The position numbers and the translations under genes are program-made. Positions 17,830 through 26,304 of a stretch of DNA of 64,000 nt are shown here, one piece after another. Numbering within the stretch: the stretch's first letter is position 1; each line of letters starts with the position of its first letter. Below the pieces are notes generated by a model that did not search any database, was not told the DNA's origin, and worked only from the letters and a program-made list of their open reading frames with translations. The stretch comes from Candidatus Phaeomarinobacter ectocarpi (GTDB taxonomy: Bacteria > Pseudomonadota > Alphaproteobacteria > CGMCC-115125). The stretch covers positions 504,438-568,437 of the forward strand of contig NZ_HG966617.1 in NCBI RefSeq assembly GCF_000689395.1, in the 5' to 3' direction.

Positions 17830-19740
17830 CTAATGCTGACCAACCACTTCCAAAAACACCGCCCCGAACTTCTCGAGCTTGCGCGCGCCGACGCCGCTGA
17901 TCTCGGCCATTTCGTCCAGCGAGCTTGGGCGGGCCATGGCCATTTCCACCAGCGTCTTGTCGGGGAAGATGACGTAGGCGGGGACGTTCTGCGCCCTGGC
18001 CAGTTCCGTGCGCTTGGCCTTGAGGGCCATCAGCAATTCTCCATCGCGTTCTGAGAGATCGACCGGCGGTTTGGCCTTGCGCGGCGTTTTGCTCTTCGGG
18101 CTGCTGCGGCGACGGTCCTGCCTTCTCTCTTTTGGGCCAGGCGGATGCCGCAGGGCCACGGTCTCGCCCTGTTTCAGCACGGCCCAGCCGGGTTCCGTCA
18201 CCAGCCACGAGCCATATTGCGGATCAACCGACGTCAGCCCCAGCGCATACATCTGGCGGCAGATGTCGCGCCATTGATGCTTGTCATAGTGCGCACCCAG
18301 CCCGAAGGTCGGCAGCTGATCGTGACGCAGCGTGCGCACGCGCTCGGTGTCTTCGCCGCGCAGCACGGCAATCACATGCTCAAGGCCAAACCGCTCGCCG
18401 GTACGGATCATGGCGGACAGCGCCTTTTGCGCGTCCTGCGTGCCATCGTAAGTCTCGACTGGCGACTTGCACAAATCGCAATGGCCGCAGGGGCCATGGT
18501 CGCGCTCGCCAAAGAACGACAACAGCACCTGTCGGCGACAGTTTGGCGCTTCCGCCAGCGCCAGCAACGCATTCAGCCGTTGATGGTCAGCGCGCTTTCT
18601 GTCGTCCGGCGCGTCACTGTCGTCAATCTGCAAACGCCGCAGCTTGATGTCGTCAATTCCGTACAGCGTCAGCGTCGCGGCAGGCAGGCCATCGCGGCCC
18701 GCGCGGCCCACTTCCTGATAATAGCTTTCCATGCTCTTGGGCATATCCGCATGCACCACAAAGCGGACGTCCGGTTTGTCGATGCCCATGCCGAAAGCGA
18801 CAGTGGCGCAGATGACGATGCCATCTTCCCGGGTAAACCGGTCCTGTCTTATCTGACGCGTCTCGCCGTCCAGCCCGGCGTGATAGGCCAGCGCCTCTAC
18901 GCCTTTGGACTGCAGGTGCTCTGCAAAGCTTTCCGTCTTGGCGCGCGACGAGCAATAGACAATGCCTGCTTCGCCGGGATGCTGCGCGACGAAATCCGCC
19001 ACCTGCGTCTTTGGCTGCGCCTTGGGCTCAAACGCCAGAAACAGGTTCGGCCGATCAAAGCCGCCCAGAAACACGTCCGGCTCCTGCGTGAAGAGCTTGG
19101 CAGCAATCTCCCCGCGCGTCTCTTCGTCAGCGGTGGCCGTAAAGGCCGTGATCTGGATGTGGCCAAGCTGGGCACTGAGTTGATCACGCAGCGCGCCGAT
19201 CTTGAGATAGTCCGGCCGGAAGTCATGACCCCATTGGCTCACACAGTGCGCTTCGTCGATGGCCAGCATCGACACGCCCGCCCGCTGCAGCAATCCGCTG
19301 GCAATCGACAGGCGTTCGGGCGCCATGAACAAGAGCTTGAGCACGCCATCATCAATCGCCTGATGAATGCGCTCGGCTTCATACGGGTCCGTGTTGGAGG
19401 TCAGCGCGCCTGCTTCCACGCCATTGGCCTGAAGGGCGGCCACCTGATCGCGCATCAGCGCAATGAGCGGCGACACGACAACCGTCAGCCCGTCGCGCAT
19501 CAAGGCGGGGAGTTGATAGCACAGCGACTTGCCAGCCCCCGTCGGCATGATGGCCAGCACGTCCTGACCGCCAAGAATGGACGCGACAATGTCCTCCTGT
19601 CCCGGACGAAAATCGTCAAAGCCGAATACGGTTTTGAGGAGCGCACGGGCATCAGCCATGTGGTCTGCGGTTCCTTCCGGGGCCAGGGCAGGGGCGAGGC
19701 CAGGAGCGAGGGCGGCGGCAGGACTTGCGGTGCTAGGCAT
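17830..19740 (-). CDS. recQ: ATP-dependent DNA helicase RecQ
   Basis: A 3'-5' superfamily 2 helicase for recombination and replication-fork repair. The 636-aa product shows the full set: FRPGQEDIV (motif 0), MPTGAGKSLCYQLP (Walker A, Lys71), IDEAHCVSQWGHDFRPDY, FTATAD, VAFGMGIDKPDVRFV, and QEVGRAGRDG. A four-Cys zinc-binding region follows (CRRQ...CGHCDLCKS), then a winged helix, a Lys/Arg-rich linker (~residues 535-565) and a C-terminal HRDC domain (LARAQNVPAYVIFPDKTL). ATG 19740 overlaps the pyruvate carboxylase stop by 8 bp. ATG 19659, with GGAAGGAA upstream, is an alternative that drops a low-complexity Ala/Pro leader. Confidence 0.96.
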   Translation of the reverse strand: MPSTASPAAALAPGLAPALAPEGTADHMADARALLKTVFGFDDFRPGQEDIVASILGGQDVLAIMPTGAGKSLCYQLPALMRDGLTVVVSPLIALMRDQVAALQANGVEAGALTSNTDPYEAERIHQAIDDGVLKLLFMAPERLSIASGLLQRAGVSMLAIDEAHCVSQWGHDFRPDYLKIGALRDQLSAQLGHIQITAFTATADEETRGEIAAKLFTQEPDVFLGGFDRPNLFLAFEPKAQPKTQVADFVAQHPGEAGIVYCSSRAKTESFAEHLQSKGVEALAYHAGLDGETRQIRQDRFTREDGIVICATVAFGMGIDKPDVRFVVHADMPKSMESYYQEVGRAGRDGLPAATLTLYGIDDIKLRRLQIDDSDAPDDRKRADHQRLNALLALAEAPNCRRQVLLSFFGERDHGPCGHCDLCKSPVETYDGTQDAQKALSAMIRTGERFGLEHVIAVLRGEDTERVRTLRHDQLPTFGLGAHYDKHQWRDICRQMYALGLTSVDPQYGSWLVTEPGWAVLKQGETVALRHPPGPKERRQDRRRSSPKSKTPRKAKPPVDLSERDGELLMALKAKRTELARAQNVPAYVIFPDKTLVEMAMARPSSLDEMAEISGVGARKLEKFGAVFLEVVGQH

Positions 19741-22700
19741 CCGTAAACGTCATGATCAGGTCTTTCGCGTCAATGGTGATGCCCGGTTCCACCATGAGTT
19801 CTGCAATCACGCCATCGCGCTCGGCGGTGACACTGGTCTGCATCTTCATGGCCTCAAGGGCAACAAGCGTATCCCCTGCTTTAACTGAGTCGCCCGGTTT
19901 TACCGAAATCTGCACAACCAGCCCCGGCATGGGGGCCCCCACATGGTTGGGGTTGGCTGCATCCGCCTTGGGCCGCTCGGCGGCAGGGGCGGCAAGGTGC
20001 GTATCCAGCACCTTGACCTGGCGCGGCTGCCCGTTCAGTTCGAAAAAGACCCGGCGATAGCCCTCCTGATCAGCTTCCGAGACCCCAAGGCAGCGGATGA
20101 CCAGCGTCTTGCCTTTATCGATATGGACAGAGATTTCCTCGCCCACATCCATGCCGGTGAAGAAGACCGGCGTCGGCAGCACCTCCACGTCGCCATTGTC
20201 CATCTGATGGGTGGCAAAATCCGTGAATACTTTCGGGTACATGAGATAGGCGGCCAAGTCCTCGTCACTCATGTCACGGCCCACAGCTTCCGCAGCTTTG
20301 GCCCGTTCAGCTTCAAGGTCCGCCGGTGGCAGATGCGCGCCGGGACGTCCCGTCAGCGGCGTCTTGCCCTTGAGCACCCGGTTGGTGATGTCATCCGGGA
20401 ACCCGCCGGGCGGTGTCCCCAGCTCGCCGTTCAGCAGCTGGATGACGCTTTCAGGAAAGGCAATGTCCTTGTCCGGGTCCAGCACGTCTTCGACCGTCAG
20501 TCCGGACGACATCATGTAGAGCGCCAGATCACCCACGACCTTGGAGGAGGGCGTCACCTTCACGATGTTGCCCAAGAGCTTGTTGACGGCCGCATAAGCA
20601 CCCGCCACTTCTGGCCAGCGATGGTCCAGCCCCATGGCTTTGGCCTGCTGGCGAAGGTTCGTGTACTGACCACCGGGAATTTCATGGCGATAGACGTCGG
20701 ACGTGCCCGCGCGAATATCGCTCTCATACGGTCCGTAATGCTTGCGGACCTGCTCCCAATAGGTGGTGACCGCAATGAGCGCATCCGCATCCAGCCCCGT
20801 GTCGCGCTCCTGATGGCGCAGGGCCGCGGCGATGGAGCCAAGATTAGGCTGTGACGTGACGCCCGACATGCTATCGATGGCCGCATCCACCGCGTCCACG
20901 CCGGCGTCAGACGCCGCCAGCACACTGGCTGCTGCGGCCCCGGATGTATCATGGGTGTGGAAATGGATCGGCAGGTCGGTTTCCTGCCGCAACGCTGTCA
21001 CCAGTTGCCGGATCGCTGCAGGCTTGCACAGCCCGGCCATATCCTTGATGCCGATGATGTGTGCGCCTGCTGCCTCAAACTGTTTGGCAAGACCCAGATA
21101 ATAATCGAGCGTGAACTTGGTCTCAGTGGGGCTGGTAAGATCGCCCGAATAGCAGATGGCGGCTTCGCACAGCTTGCCGGTCTTGGCCACTTCTTCGATG
21201 GCAGGCACCATGTTGTCTGCCACGTTGAGGCAGTCAAACACGCGGAACAGGTCAATGCCCGCATCCGCTGCGCGATCAATGAAGTAGGTCACGACGTTGT
21301 CGGGATAATTCGTGTAGCCAACCGCATTGGCCGAGCGCAGCAGCATCTGCGTCAGCACATTCGGCATCGCCGCGCGCAACTGATGCAGCCGCGACCACGG
21401 GTCTTCATGCAAAAACCGCATGGCCACATCGAAGGTCGCCCCGCCCCAGCACTCAACTGAAAAGAGCTCCGGCATGGCGCGCGACATATAGGGCGCAATC
21501 GCCACAATGTCGTTGGTGCGCATACGCGTGGCAAGCAGCGACTGGTGCGCATCCCGCATGGTAGTGTCGGTCACCAACAGACGTTTTTCGTCCCGCATCC
21601 ACTGTGCGAACTTTTCAGGACCCATCTGGTCAAGCAGCTGCTTGGTGCCATCGCGCGGCGTCTGCATATCCAGATGCGGCGGGTGAACAATGGCGCGCGA
21701 TACGGTATCGGCTGCGTCCTTCGTTTCCGGGTTACCATTGACGGTTACCTCGCCGATGAATTTCAGCAGGCGCGTTGCGCGGTCCTTGCGTGGCTTGAAG
21801 TCAAACAGCTCCGGCGTTTCATCAATGAATCGCGTCGAGTAATTGAGTGCCAGAAATTCCTTGTGGTCGATCAGGTTTTCAAGAAACGCGATATTGGTCT
21901 GCACACCGCGAATACGAAACTCGCCCAGCGCCCGCCGCATCCGCTTGATGCATTCATCCTGCGTCGGCGCCCAGGCGGTGACCTTCTCCAGCATGGAATC
22001 GTAATAGCGAGTGATGAGCGCACCGGAATAGGCGGTGCCACCATCCAGCCGGATGCCAAAGCCGTTGGCCCCGCGATAAATCTGGATGCGGCCGTGGTCA
22101 GGAATGAAATTCTGCTCCGGGTCTTCCGTGGTGATGCGGCACTGCATGGCATGGCCATTGAGATGCACGTCTGCCTGCGCTGGGATACGCCCGTCGCCGA
22201 TCTTCGCCCCTTCAGCGACAGCCAGCTGCGCCTTCACAACGTCAACGCCGGTCACTTCTTCGGTGACCGTGTGTTCCACCTGAATGCGTGGATTGACCTC
22301 GATGAAGTAGAACGCGCCCGTTTCCATATCCATCAGGAATTCAGCTGTGCCCGCATTCTGGTACTGCGCGGCGTTGGCCAGCTTGAGGGCCGCGTCACAG
22401 ACTTCCTGCCGCTGCGCCTCGTCGAGATAGGGCGCGGGCGCGCGCTCAACGACTTTCTGGTTGCGGCGTTGGACCGAGCAATCGCGTTCATAGAGGTGAA
22501 TGACATTGCCGTGGGAATCTCCCAGGAGCTGCACTTCCACGTGGCGGGCGCGCTCCACCAGTTTTTCGAGATAGACCTCGTCATTGCCAAAGGCCGCCTT
22601 GGCTTCGCTGCGCCCGGCCTGCACTTGGCCCTTCAGTTCGTCCGCCGTGTAGATGCGGCGCATACCCCGCCCGCCGCCGCCCCAGCTCGCCTTGAGCATC

Positions 22701-23179
22701 AGCGGGTAGCCGATCTTGTCGGCAATCACCGCGACTTCATCGAGGTCAGTGGGAAGGGCATCTGACGCGGGTACCACCGGCACACCCGCCTCAATGGCAA
22801 GGTTGCGGGCCGACACCTTGTTGCCAAGGCGCTTCATCACGTCGGCGGGCGGACCCACAAAAATAAGGCCCGCGTCTGCGCAGGCTTCCACAAAGTCGGG
22901 ACGCTCCGACAGGAAGCCGTAACCGGGATGCACCGCGTCCGCGCCGGCCTCTTTTGCCACGCGGATCATTTCATCTATGGAGAGATAGGCTTCGACGGGC
23001 CCACGCCCTTCGCCGATCAGATAGCTCTCATCCGCCTTGAAACGGTGCAGCGCCAGGCGGTCCTGCTCGGAGTAGACCGCCACCGTCTCGATGTCGCGCT
23101 CCGCCGCCGCCCGCATGACGCGAATGGCAATCTCGCTTCGGTTGGCGACGAGCAGCTTCTTGATCTGGCGGTCCGGCAT
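19733..23179 (-). CDS. pyc: Pyruvate carboxylase
   Basis: Biotin enzyme converting pyruvate, bicarbonate and ATP to oxaloacetate, an anaplerotic step. The 1148-aa single chain has all domains: biotin carboxylase (KLLVANRSEIAIRVMRAA, KASWGGGGRGMRRI, FYFIEVNPRIQVEHTVTEE), carboxyltransferase (DTTMRDAHQSLLATRMR, and HFHTHDTSGA with its metal-ligand histidines), a tetramerisation region, and a C-terminal biotinyl domain with VALEAMKMQTSV (biotinylated Lys ~1112). Length matches the family (~1150). It overlaps recQ by 8 bp, so the two are probably cotranscribed, an unusual pairing. Confidence 0.97.
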   Translation of the reverse strand: MPDRQIKKLLVANRSEIAIRVMRAAAERDIETVAVYSEQDRLALHRFKADESYLIGEGRGPVEAYLSIDEMIRVAKEAGADAVHPGYGFLSERPDFVEACADAGLIFVGPPADVMKRLGNKVSARNLAIEAGVPVVPASDALPTDLDEVAVIADKIGYPLMLKASWGGGGRGMRRIYTADELKGQVQAGRSEAKAAFGNDEVYLEKLVERARHVEVQLLGDSHGNVIHLYERDCSVQRRNQKVVERAPAPYLDEAQRQEVCDAALKLANAAQYQNAGTAEFLMDMETGAFYFIEVNPRIQVEHTVTEEVTGVDVVKAQLAVAEGAKIGDGRIPAQADVHLNGHAMQCRITTEDPEQNFIPDHGRIQIYRGANGFGIRLDGGTAYSGALITRYYDSMLEKVTAWAPTQDECIKRMRRALGEFRIRGVQTNIAFLENLIDHKEFLALNYSTRFIDETPELFDFKPRKDRATRLLKFIGEVTVNGNPETKDAADTVSRAIVHPPHLDMQTPRDGTKQLLDQMGPEKFAQWMRDEKRLLVTDTTMRDAHQSLLATRMRTNDIVAIAPYMSRAMPELFSVECWGGATFDVAMRFLHEDPWSRLHQLRAAMPNVLTQMLLRSANAVGYTNYPDNVVTYFIDRAADAGIDLFRVFDCLNVADNMVPAIEEVAKTGKLCEAAICYSGDLTSPTETKFTLDYYLGLAKQFEAAGAHIIGIKDMAGLCKPAAIRQLVTALRQETDLPIHFHTHDTSGAAAASVLAASDAGVDAVDAAIDSMSGVTSQPNLGSIAAALRHQERDTGLDADALIAVTTYWEQVRKHYGPYESDIRAGTSDVYRHEIPGGQYTNLRQQAKAMGLDHRWPEVAGAYAAVNKLLGNIVKVTPSSKVVGDLALYMMSSGLTVEDVLDPDKDIAFPESVIQLLNGELGTPPGGFPDDITNRVLKGKTPLTGRPGAHLPPADLEAERAKAAEAVGRDMSDEDLAAYLMYPKVFTDFATHQMDNGDVEVLPTPVFFTGMDVGEEISVHIDKGKTLVIRCLGVSEADQEGYRRVFFELNGQPRQVKVLDTHLAAPAAERPKADAANPNHVGAPMPGLVVQISVKPGDSVKAGDTLVALEAMKMQTSVTAERDGVIAELMVEPGITIDAKDLIMTFTDA

Positions 23180-23287
23180 GGATTTAGGCCCCGATTACAC
23201 TTCGAATTGGCATAGGATGGCCGGGCAATCGGGGGTGGGCAAGGCCTGTGGCACCGGTTGGAGACATGTCGCAGGAATGGAACACAA

Positions 23288-23434
23288 ATGGGCTCAATCC
23301 TTATCAATCTGATCCTTTTGGTCGGCGCGGCGGTACTTTATGGACTCGGCGAGTTCTGGGTGCCGATCATCGTGGCAGCTGTTGCGGGCCCGATGCTGGG
23401 CATGTCCATCGTCAAACACTTTGGCGGTGAATGA
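23288..23434 (+). CDS. 48-aa hydrophobic small membrane protein
   Basis: ATG 23288 opens a 48-codon frame ending at TGA 23434. The product has two hydrophobic stretches (ILINLILLVGAAVLYGLG and VPIIVAAVAGPMLGMSI) separated by EFW, giving a helical-hairpin-like layout with a KHFGGE tail. Regular codon use and GGAA upstream support translation. It is divergent from pyc with a 108-bp gap. I do not recognise a family. Confidence 0.5.
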   Translation: MGSILINLILLVGAAVLYGLGEFWVPIIVAAVAGPMLGMSIVKHFGGE

Positions 23435-23476
23435 CGGTTCCGCCTTTGGATTGATGGACATGAGAAAGCCCGAAAC

Positions 23477-23511
23477 GAAAAAGGCGGAAGCGCATTTGCA
23501 GCACTTCCGCC
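23477..23511 (-). terminator. Rho-independent terminator for the exported-protein gene
   Basis: GGCGGAAGCG (23483-23492) pairs with CACTTCCGCC (23502-23511), with one C-A mismatch, around a 9-nt loop. Read on the minus strand the stem is followed by TTTTTC and then GTTT. It lies 38 bp past the stop at 23549. Confidence 0.75.
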
Positions 23512-23548
23512 CATTCTTTTGCCAAAAGGCAAATGGTGTCAGCTTGGC

Positions 23549-23908
23549 TTAGAAGCCTTTGCCTTCAGTCACTGCCCAGGTGCTGACGCCAGCTTCGCCT
23601 GGAATCTCGCCTGAGGCACCAACGGCAGGTGCCTCTTCAGTCACAGTCACACAGGCTTCGTCTTCGCCCGGGAAAGCTGTGCAGATGTCCTGTCCATTGA
23701 CGGACCATGTGCCTGAGGCTGTGGAGCCATCAGGAGCCTGGCGCTCAACGGTGGATGCATCTGGGTAGTACAGAATGACGCTTGCGCCATCAGGGCCGGT
23801 CACGGTGACCGAGTTGCCCACAAGACCGGAACCAACATTGGCAAGGGCTGCAACAGCGCCCGCACCGGTCAGCAAGGCAGCAAGTGCCACGCTCTTTAGA
23901 ATTCGCAT
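23549..23908 (-). CDS. Small exported hypothetical protein
   Basis: A 119-aa product with a clear signal peptide (MRILKSVALAALLTGAGAVAALA, cleavage near ALA-NV). The mature part (~95 aa) is acidic, probably all-beta, and contains two Cys (DICTAFPGEDEACVTV) that could form a disulfide. ATG 23908 has AGGGAGA 7 bp upstream. It is a single gene with its own terminator. No family recognised. The secreted, Cys-paired layout suggests a periplasmic or surface protein. Confidence 0.72.
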   Translation of the reverse strand: MRILKSVALAALLTGAGAVAALANVGSGLVGNSVTVTGPDGASVILYYPDASTVERQAPDGSTASGTWSVNGQDICTAFPGEDEACVTVTEEAPAVGASGEIPGEAGVSTWAVTEGKGF

Positions 23909-24023
23909 AGAAAATCTCCCTGGATTTCCGTGGATTAGGTGTCCCACGCGGGCAAAACGTTAACCACGATGGCGCGGCGATGCCACACATTTTTTCGCGG
24001 AAGAAAAGCCGCCCAGACCCGGC

Positions 24024-24269
24024 CTAATTGCGCGGCGGGCGCATCATGAAAATGATCAGCCAGAGGGGAATAATCACAACAATACCGAGCATGAGGTTGG
24101 GCAAAGCCAAGGCCCAGCCGCGGGCGATCAGCGCCCCGATATCAGCCGGAGTCGCGTTGATTTGCGACAGGACTTCCGTGGCGTCAGTTCCCAGAAAATG
24201 CAGGATGACGGCGATGGCGGCTGAGACAACCGCCAGCCGCCACAAAATCGATACGAGATCAAAAAGCAT
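24024..24269 (-). CDS. Small two-helix inner-membrane protein
   Basis: The 81-aa product has two hydrophobic helices (LVSILWRLAVVSAAIAVILHFLG and LALPNLMLGIVVIIPLWLIIFMM) joined by ~25 residues containing TPADIGALIARGW, and ends in basic RPPRN. This looks like the small DUF-type membrane proteins common in alphaproteobacteria, but I cannot name the family with confidence. It stands alone between the exported-protein gene and the ABC operon. Confidence 0.65.
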   Translation of the reverse strand: MLFDLVSILWRLAVVSAAIAVILHFLGTDATEVLSQINATPADIGALIARGWALALPNLMLGIVVIIPLWLIIFMMRPPRN

Positions 24270-24358
24270 TCTGCCTCTCCCGCAGGCTCATTCCCCCAGC
24301 ACCATCGGACCGCTGATTCTAAGCGCGCGGCGCTGCTGGCGATAACCTACTACCCTTT

Positions 24359-24390
24359 GCACCGGATTGACGAGGCACCGGATTGACGAG
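24359..24390. repeat. Perfect 16-bp tandem duplication
   Basis: GCACCGGATTGACGAG occurs twice head to tail (24359-24374 and 24375-24390), 22 bp past the stop of the second binding-protein gene. It appears to be a recent slippage event without evident function. Confidence 0.6.
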
Positions 24391-24411
24391 ATGGCGTGTC
24401 CGACGGCCTGT

Positions 24412-25461
24412 TCAATGGGGCAGGGCAGGCGACTGGCCCTGTTCATGAACGTCGAGCCATGTGGCGAACCGGGCTTCAATGTCGTCGCCATGGTCTGCCC
24501 AGAAGTCCGCATTGTCGGCCAGTCCGGTAACAGCGATGTTGTGCGACTGCGCTGTGGGCAGCAAGGGTGCAAGAGAGGCAGGAATGTTGCGCCATGCTTG
24601 CGGATTGACCGGCCCTGCAAGCAATGCCTCCGCCAGCAAAGCCTGCCCCGTTTCTGAAAGCACCGCGTTGAGCAGGCGACGCACAGTCTCCTGGTCAGAT
24701 GTAGCGGCCGGGAAGACAACAAGCCTCTGCACCCGATATATCTGCCCTGCAAACGAAATCTGGAAGGCTGAGGACGCGTCCGGCTGCTGCTGAACAATGT
24801 GGGCTGCGTGGACCGATGGGAGGGCCGCGGCAGCAACAGCGTCTGCCCGCAAAAGCGCCACGGCATCGTCCGGTGTATCCCAGAACACGATCTGGGCCTG
24901 GGCAAACAGAGCGTCCAGCTTGTCCAGAGCGCGGGTGACGCCCTCTGGTGTTTCCAGCAAGGCGTACACATCACCCAGCGCGATCCCGTCGGCCATCAAG
25001 GCGATTTCCAGTGTGCCCCGCGCCCCGCGCGGCAGTGCGCGCGCACCGGGAAAGCTCTCTGCATCAAAAAAGGCAGCCCAACTGTCCGGGCCGTCTGATC
25101 GAGTCGTCAGCACCAGCGACGTCACCAGATATCCAACGCCGCATTGATGCGTCACATCCAGTGTCAGTGAGGGGGGAAAGGCCTGGGCAAGCTCAGGATT
25201 AAGCGGCTGTGCCGGGCCATCGTCACACATAAGGTTGGCCGCATCCGTCTCCGCATCCACGAGTGAGGCCGTGCTGGCGGCAGCATTCAGCGACCCGTCA
25301 TACCGTTCGACGATCACCGGCAGGTCCGGCGACGCCGAGGCCGCCGCTGCGAGGGCATCGCCCCAGGCGCCTTCATAGGTCAGCAGCTTGACTTGCGCAT
25401 GCGCGGTGCTCACGAAACCTGCCATCAAGACGGCAACAGCATATGTGAGGCTAAGACGCAT
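24412..25461 (-). CDS. Second polyamine-type ABC substrate-binding protein (paralogue)
   Basis: A 349-aa periplasmic binding protein with signal peptide (LTYAVAVLMAGFVSTAHAQ). It is clearly a diverged paralogue of the PotD-like protein at 27680-28876: GTLEIALMADGIALGDVYALL and TPEGVTRALDKLD align with that gene's EFALMADGVAIDKVYEVL and TPEGVDRAFAKLD. A Cys pair (NLMCDDG, THQCGVGY) is conserved between them. ATG 25461 overlaps the permease stop by 11 bp. As last gene of the operon it may widen substrate range. Several pocket aromatics seen in the first protein (SWGG, WWEAG, WDRQIWDLD) are missing, so ligand affinity may differ. Confidence 0.8.
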   Translation of the reverse strand: MRLSLTYAVAVLMAGFVSTAHAQVKLLTYEGAWGDALAAAASASPDLPVIVERYDGSLNAAASTASLVDAETDAANLMCDDGPAQPLNPELAQAFPPSLTLDVTHQCGVGYLVTSLVLTTRSDGPDSWAAFFDAESFPGARALPRGARGTLEIALMADGIALGDVYALLETPEGVTRALDKLDALFAQAQIVFWDTPDDAVALLRADAVAAAALPSVHAAHIVQQQPDASSAFQISFAGQIYRVQRLVVFPAATSDQETVRRLLNAVLSETGQALLAEALLAGPVNPQAWRNIPASLAPLLPTAQSHNIAVTGLADNADFWADHGDDIEARFATWLDVHEQGQSPALPH

Positions 25462-26302
25462 CCAGACCCCGCATGCGCTCGGACCGTCGCCGCAACAATT
25501 CAACTGCCGTCAGCAGTGCGATGGATACCAGGACGAGAGATGTCGCAACCGCCAGAATGGTTGGCGATATCTGCTCGCGAATGCCGGCCCACATCTGGCG
25601 CGGAATGGTCCGCTCTTCAAAGCCAGCCATGAAAAGCACCACCACCACCTCGTCAAACGATGTGACAAAGGCAAACAGGCCGCCGGAGACGACGCCGGGC
25701 AGAATGATCGGCATGGTGACTTTGAAGAACGCCACATGCGGCGGCGCCCCCAATGACAAGGCGGCCCGGGTCAGATTTTGATCATAGCCCGACAGCGTGG
25801 CCGTCACAGTGATGATGACAAAGGGAATGCCAAGGGCTGTATGGGCCAGGATGATGCCCAGATGAGTCTGTGACAGCCCGATTGAGGAATAGAAGAAATA
25901 CATGCCGGTGGCGGTGATAACGATCGGGACGATCATCGGCGAGATCAGCACCGCCATAATGGTTCGGCGATAGGGCATGGCGGGGCTGGCCAGCCCAAGT
26001 GCTGCCAGCGTGCCCAGACCCGTTGCCATGAAGGTGGCCGCGATGCCGATGACAAAGCTGTTGCGGATTGAATGCAGCCATTGATCATTCTCGATGATGT
26101 CGCGATACCACCGGCCCGAAAACGCGTCGGGCTGGAGCGCCAGCATCTCCGGCGTGAACGTGAAATAGGGCTGAGCGTTGAACGACAGTGGAATGATCAC
26201 CAGCAGCGGCGCGATGAGAAACACGAAGATCGCGCCGCACAGAACCCGGAAGCTGTAGTACCAGACGCGCTCACCAGCGCTTGCATAGACGGGAGGAGGC
26301 AT
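25451..26302 (-). CDS. ABC transporter permease, PotC type
   Basis: A 283-aa inner-membrane permease of the spermidine/putrescine class with six membrane segments. The binding-protein-dependent transport signature (EAA loop) is recognisable as NLTRAALSLGAPPHVAFFKVTMP, followed by ILPGVVSGGLFAFVTSFDEVVVV, typical of PotC. It lies 2 bp after the PotB-type permease stop and overlaps the second binding-protein gene. Confidence 0.9.
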   Translation of the reverse strand: MPPPVYASAGERVWYYSFRVLCGAIFVFLIAPLLVIIPLSFNAQPYFTFTPEMLALQPDAFSGRWYRDIIENDQWLHSIRNSFVIGIAATFMATGLGTLAALGLASPAMPYRRTIMAVLISPMIVPIVITATGMYFFYSSIGLSQTHLGIILAHTALGIPFVIITVTATLSGYDQNLTRAALSLGAPPHVAFFKVTMPIILPGVVSGGLFAFVTSFDEVVVVLFMAGFEERTIPRQMWAGIREQISPTILAVATSLVLVSIALLTAVELLRRRSERMRGLDAS

Positions 26303-26304
26303 GG

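Noticed and set aside
18145..19746. 533-codon plus-strand frame opposite recQ
   Set aside because: The minus strand gives a complete RecQ with all motifs. The opposite frame has no recognisable domain and arises from GC-rich codon bias.
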